Source: an uncultured Burkholderiaceae bacterium (GTDB lineage Bacteria > Pseudomonadota > Gammaproteobacteria > Burkholderiales > Burkholderiaceae_B). From it: a stretch of 64,000 bases of DNA. Of this stretch, positions 60,512 to 64,000 are shown piece by piece (positions within the stretch are counted from its first letter, which is position 1; each line of letters opens with the position of its first letter). The notes under the pieces were generated by a model. That model did no database searches and had not been told where the DNA came from. It saw only the letters and a list, made by a program, of their open reading frames with translations. A program made the translations under genes and the position numbers. The stretch spans positions 124,001 to 188,000 of the forward strand of contig CAKSZL010000005.1 in assembly GCA_934525625.1 (NCBI GenBank), given 5' to 3'.

Positions 60512-62158
60512 ATGGCTGAGCGCGAATCCATGGAGTACGACGTCGTCGTCGTCGGAGCAGGGCCCGGCGGCTTGGCAACCGCCATCCGCCTTAAACAACT
60601 GGCCAAGGAACGCGGGCAGGACATCAGCGTCTGCGTACTCGAAAAAGGCTCCGAAATCGGCGCCCACATTCTGTCGGGCGCGGTCATGGACCCTCAAGCG
60701 CTCACCGAACTCATTCCCGACTGGAAGGAAAAAGGCGCGCCGCTGGACACCCCGGTCACCGAAGACCGCTTCCTGTTCCTGACCTCCAAGGGCTCGCGCA
60801 CCACTCCCAACTGGATGCTGCCCCCCTGTTTCCACAACGAGGGCAATTACGTCGTCCGCCTGGGCAACGTGGTGCGCTGGATGGGCGAGCAGGCCGAAGC
60901 GCTTGAAGTCGACCTCTTCCCGGGCTTCGCCGCCGTCGAGATACTGTACGACGAAAAAGGCGCGGTGCGCGGCGTGGCTACCGGCGACATGGGCGTCGCC
61001 CGCGACGGTTCGCACTCCGGCCACTACCAGCCCGGCATGGAACTGCACGCACGCTACACGGTGTTCGCCGAAGGCGCGCGCGGCCAACTGGGTCGCGAAC
61101 TCATCGAGCGCTTCAAGCTCGACGAAGGGCGCAACGCGCAAAGCTACGCCATCGGCCTGAAGGAACTCTGGGAAATCGACCCGGCGCAGTCGCGCCCCGG
61201 CCTGGTCGTCCACACGGCCGGCTGGCCGCTGGACGCCGACACCTACGGCGGTTCGTTCCTGTATCACCTCAAAGACAACCTCGTGGCCGTCGGCCTGGTC
61301 GTCGGCCTGGACTACGCCAACCCCTGGCTGTCGCCCTTCGACGAATTCCAGCGCTACAAGACGCACCCGGCCATCCGTCCCACGTTCGAAGGCGGCCGGC
61401 GCCTAGCCTACGGCGCGCGCGCCCTGACCGCCGGCGGCCTGCTGGCCCTGCCCAAGTTCGTATTCCCAGGCGGCGTCATGGTGGGCTGTGAAGCCGGCTT
61501 CCTGAACGCCTCGCGCATCAAGGGCAGCCACGCGGCCATCAAGAGCGGCGCCCTGGCCGCCGAAGCCATCTTCGACGCCGTGGCGGCCGACCGCCGCAGC
61601 GACGAGCTGAACGCCTACACCAAGGGTTTCGAGAATTCCTGGCTGCACGACGAACTGAACAAGGCGCGCAACTTCAAGCAATGGTTCAAGAAGGGCCGCA
61701 CCGTCGGCACCGTGATGACCGGCATCGAGCAATTGGTGCTCAAGGGCAAGATGCCCTGGTCGCTGCGCAACGACAAGCCGGACTACGCCAGCCTGCAGCC
61801 GGCGGCCGAATGCGCGCGCATCGATTACCCCAAGCCCGACGGCAAGATCAGCTTCGACAAGCTCAGCTCGGTGTTCATTTCCAACACCAATCACGAAGAA
61901 GACCAGCCCATACACCTGACGCTGAAAGATGCCTCCGTGCCCGTCAGCATCAATCTGGCCAAGTACGGCGGCCCCGAATCGCGCTACTGTCCGGCGGGGG
62001 TGTACGAGTTCATCAAGACGGACACTGGCGACGACCAGTTGCAGATCAACGCGCAGAATTGCGTGCATTGCAAGACCTGTGACATCAAAGACCCCACGCA
62101 GAACATCGTGTGGGTGGCGCCCCAGGGGGGCGAGGGGCCTGTGTACAACGGGATGTAA
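60512..62158 (+). CDS. Electron-transfer flavoprotein-ubiquinone oxidoreductase
   Basis: 548 aa inner-membrane flavoprotein that passes electrons from ETF (reduced by acyl-CoA dehydrogenases) to ubiquinone. FAD-binding VVVVGAGPGGLATAIRLKQL at the N-terminus, LEKGSEIGAHILSGAVMDPQ, then GCEAGFLNASRIKGSHAAIK. The 4Fe-4S site near the C-terminus uses Cys493, Cys517, Cys520 and Cys523 (CPAG and CVHCKTCDIKDPTQNI), ending VAPQGGEGPVYNGM. It is complete and normal in length. Divergent from scoAB, which fits joint use in fatty-acid and ketone-body oxidation. A terminator lies 54 bp past the stop. Confidence 0.97.
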   Translation: MAERESMEYDVVVVGAGPGGLATAIRLKQLAKERGQDISVCVLEKGSEIGAHILSGAVMDPQALTELIPDWKEKGAPLDTPVTEDRFLFLTSKGSRTTPNWMLPPCFHNEGNYVVRLGNVVRWMGEQAEALEVDLFPGFAAVEILYDEKGAVRGVATGDMGVARDGSHSGHYQPGMELHARYTVFAEGARGQLGRELIERFKLDEGRNAQSYAIGLKELWEIDPAQSRPGLVVHTAGWPLDADTYGGSFLYHLKDNLVAVGLVVGLDYANPWLSPFDEFQRYKTHPAIRPTFEGGRRLAYGARALTAGGLLALPKFVFPGGVMVGCEAGFLNASRIKGSHAAIKSGALAAEAIFDAVAADRRSDELNAYTKGFENSWLHDELNKARNFKQWFKKGRTVGTVMTGIEQLVLKGKMPWSLRNDKPDYASLQPAAECARIDYPKPDGKISFDKLSSVFISNTNHEEDQPIHLTLKDASVPVSINLAKYGGPESRYCPAGVYEFIKTDTGDDQLQINAQNCVHCKTCDIKDPTQNIVWVAPQGGEGPVYNGM

Positions 62159-62211
62159 TGCCCTTCGCCTGATTCGCCGTGGCAGACTGTGTTTGTTCGG
62201 CGGCGAAATGC

Positions 62212-62245
62212 AAAAAGCCGAGGGCGTGATGCTCTCGGCTTTTTT
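62212..62245 (+). terminator. Intrinsic terminator of the ETF-QO gene
   Basis: AAAAAGCCGAG (62212-62222) pairs with CTCGGCTTTTT (62234-62244) over an 11-nt loop, giving a U-tract on either strand, so it may act in both directions at this convergent junction. Confidence 0.85.
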
Positions 62246-62302
62246 GTGTCTTCTTTCGCCTTCTTTTTTGTCTTCTGATGCCTTGTTGTGCCTTCTTGCG
62301 TC

Positions 62303-62483
62303 GCGCGGCCTGGCGGCAATGCCTACGGGCGCTGGTCGCACCTGTCCTTGCTTTTCCGGAACCTGCGTTCCGGAAAACCGGCGGCAACCTTTCGCTCGGT
62401 CGTCCGGCACGTTCGTGCCTACCTTCCCTTCCGCTCAGGCTGGTGCTCCAACAGCGCCCGTAGGCATTGCCGCCAGGCCGCGC
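62303..62483. repeat. Repeat C, copy 3 (perfect 32-bp hairpin arms)
   Basis: Arms 62303-62334 and 62452-62483 are exact reverse complements (GCGCGGCCTGGCGG at the left edge). Inside are GTCGCACCTGTCCTT, hairpin 62350-62379 (stem TTTTCCGGAAC, loop CTGC), GGCGGCAACC and hairpin GGCAC-GTTC-GTGCC at 62406-62419. It has the same order as copies 1 and 2. It lies between convergent genes. 62484-62594 shows nothing else. Confidence 0.92.
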
Positions 62484-62594
62484 TTATGCCGGGGTGGATA
62501 GGGGCGCCTGGTTCTTTCGGCTGCGCATCTTTTCTGGCTGTGCATTTTTGGCTGTGCGTTTCCTGATGTCGTGCCATTGATGCATCAAGAAAAA

Positions 62595-63920
62595 CTACGC
62601 GACCGCTCCATGCGCCTCTCGGGCCGCCCTGCCGCGCTCGAAGTTCACTCCCTTCAACACCAGCCAACCGGCCACGAAGAACAGGCCCGTCAGCAGCAAG
62701 GCCAGGCGGTGGTTCCCCAGTGTCGCCCACGTCACCAGCCCGTAGCACAGCGGGCCGACGACGGAAGCCAGCTGCACCGCGAATCCCCACAGCGCGAAGA
62801 ACTCGGCCAGGCGCCCTTGCGGCGCAAAAGCGCCCGTCATGGCGCGGCCCGCGCTTTGGCTGGTGCCCATGCACAAGCCCGCCAGCGTCGCCGCCACCCA
62901 GAACACCCAGGGCGTTACGGCCAGATACGCCACCACGACCATCACCATCCAGCCCAGCAGCGTCACCGACAGCGCCGGCCTGTGGCCCACTCGATCCTGG
63001 AAGAAGCCGAACAGCAAGGCGCCGACGGCGGCGGCGATGTTCACGGTGAACACCATCAACATGGTCTGCGCCATGGTGAAGCCCATGACCTGGTTGGCGT
63101 ACACTGCCGCCAGCGTCACCACCACCGCGATGCCGGCGTGATAGCAAGCGCCGCAGATGAGCAGGCGGCGGAAGTCGGGGAAGTACCGCCCGGTTTCGCG
63201 CCAGGAGGCCAGCAGCCGGCGCAGCCAGCTTTCCGCTACGCGATGGGTGGCCGGGCTGCGTTCGCGCAGCCACACGAACGAAGGCAGCGCGGCGACGGCG
63301 AAGACGGCCGCCGTGGCCAGCATGGTGTAAGGCACGTAGGCGGAAGCCTCGGCGCCCTTGCCCGACATATAGGCCACGATGCCCAGGGCGATGCCCAAGG
63401 CCAGCATGCCGCCGAAGTATCCCCAGCCCCAGCCCCAGCCCGATACCCGTCCCAAGGCTTCGGGACGGGCCAGTTCCGGCAGAAACGCCGCGACGGTGGC
63501 CTCGCCCACGCAGTAGCAGTAATTGGAGGCCGCCAGCAGCACCAGCGCCAGCCACACCTGCCCCGGCGCCACGATGGCCAGCGCCGCCGTCAGCAGCACG
63601 CAGCCCACGGTGCTGGTGAACAGCAGGCTGCGCTTGCGGGCACGGGCGTCGGCGCGCGCGCCCAGCGTGGGCAGGGTCAGCATGACCAGCAGGTACGACA
63701 CCGACAGCGCGGCCGTCAGCGCCAGCGTGGCCCAGGGCTGGCCGCCCGCGATGACGCTGACGAAGTAGGTATTGAATACCGTGGTCAGCACCACGGTGGT
63801 GTAGCCCGAGTTGGCGAAATCGTACATCGCCCAGGACCAAAGCTCGCGCTTGGCCACGCCGGGCTGCAGCGCGCGGCTTAGCATTCCCTCGCGCGGCGTG
63901 GCTTCGTGGTGTTCCGGCAT
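62595..63920 (-). CDS. MFS transporter, UMF1 (Atg22-like) type
   Basis: 441 aa with about 12 membrane helices. The N-terminal signature RELWSWAMYDFANSGYTTVV followed by LTTVFNTYF is characteristic of the UMF1/Atg22-like group. Helices include LALTAALSVSYLLVMLTLPT, SVTLLGWMVMVVVAYLAV and LLTGLFFVAGWLVL. The loop after helix 2 (GARADARARKR) is the MFS motif A region in diverged form. Substrate unknown; fungal relatives export amino acids from the vacuole. No partner genes are visible, and the stretch 63921-64000 upstream of it has no supported feature. Confidence 0.9.
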   Translation of the reverse strand: MPEHHEATPREGMLSRALQPGVAKRELWSWAMYDFANSGYTTVVLTTVFNTYFVSVIAGGQPWATLALTAALSVSYLLVMLTLPTLGARADARARKRSLLFTSTVGCVLLTAALAIVAPGQVWLALVLLAASNYCYCVGEATVAAFLPELARPEALGRVSGWGWGWGYFGGMLALGIALGIVAYMSGKGAEASAYVPYTMLATAAVFAVAALPSFVWLRERSPATHRVAESWLRRLLASWRETGRYFPDFRRLLICGACYHAGIAVVVTLAAVYANQVMGFTMAQTMLMVFTVNIAAAVGALLFGFFQDRVGHRPALSVTLLGWMVMVVVAYLAVTPWVFWVAATLAGLCMGTSQSAGRAMTGAFAPQGRLAEFFALWGFAVQLASVVGPLCYGLVTWATLGNHRLALLLTGLFFVAGWLVLKGVNFERGRAAREAHGAVA

Positions 63921-64000
63921 CGATTTCCCCTATGGCGTGGCAAGCAAAAGTTACGATATATTGCAGCATAACGCACAAGCGGTATAGGCGGCGGCTTCCA

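Overview
The window looks like chromosomal DNA of a GC-rich betaproteobacterium, most likely Burkholderiales, family Alcaligenaceae (Bordetella / Pusillimonas / Achromobacter relatives). This rests on protein character and familiar gene blocks (tsaE-amiC-mutL-miaA, glyQ-glyS-gmhB-plsC, amgK-murU divergent from lptD-surA-rsmA, leuS-lptE-holA-proA, pyrG-kdsA-eno-ftsB). No database search was possible. Nearly every gene is ordinary chromosomal core or near-core; I see no rRNA, tRNA, intact IS element, prophage or CRISPR array.

Layout. 1-7.1 kb: a TetR regulator (cut by the left edge) diverges across a perfect palindromic operator from a four-gene efflux operon (NodT-type outer-membrane lipoprotein, HlyD adaptor, RbbA-like double-ATPase transporter, ABC-2 permease). 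7.1-9.3 kb: pta-ackA. 9.5-15.0 kb: tsaE, amiC, an ExoD-like gene, mutL, miaA. 15.6-20.1 kb: purM (minus), then hda, an HAD phosphatase, pcnB and folK. 20.2-23.4 kb: class I fumarase and an enoyl-CoA hydratase (both minus). 23.5-30.5 kb: glyQ, glyS, gmhB, plsC, a YgjP-type metallopeptidase, gloA and a fused SpmA/SpmB protein. 31.1-35.8 kb: rsmA, surA, lptD (minus). 35.9-46.4 kb: amgK, murU, a coiled-coil membrane protein, leuS, lptE, holA, proA, hemJ and an rRNA methyltransferase. 46.5-52.0 kb: a 61-aa gene with a very strong promoter, an RDD protein, a degenerate AMP-binding protein, a gamma-carbonic anhydrase, hslO and a TadE-like pilin. 52.4-60.2 kb (minus): ftsB, eno, kdsA, pyrG, an aminopeptidase P, scoB, scoA. 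60.5-62.2 kb: ETF-ubiquinone oxidoreductase. 62.6-63.9 kb (minus): a UMF1-type MFS transporter.

The genes serve envelope biogenesis (lptD, lptE, surA, gmhB, kdsA, amgK/murU, amiC, plsC, ftsB), translation and RNA maintenance (leuS, glyQS, rsmA, miaA, tsaE, pcnB), DNA maintenance (mutL, holA, hda) and central metabolism (pta-ackA, fumA, eno, pyrG, scoAB, ETF-QO).

The unexpected content lies between, and sometimes inside, these genes. I find five families of dispersed structured repeats, called A to E here. Families B, C and D (about 150-320 bp) have a well conserved core closed by a long, near-perfect inverted repeat (27-36 bp arms). The arm sequence differs between copies yet stays self-complementary, and smaller inner stems also differ by paired changes. 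One or more of them occupies four of the five convergent gene junctions in the window and none of the five divergent ones. Family A (about 80 bp) occurs between genes, in tandem, and in frame inside two proteins (the RbbA-like transporter and aminopeptidase P). Family E is a tandem pair of about 100-bp hairpin units. Conserved unpaired positions with re-written stems are what selection for a folded RNA or single-stranded DNA would produce; what the elements do and how they spread is unknown to me.
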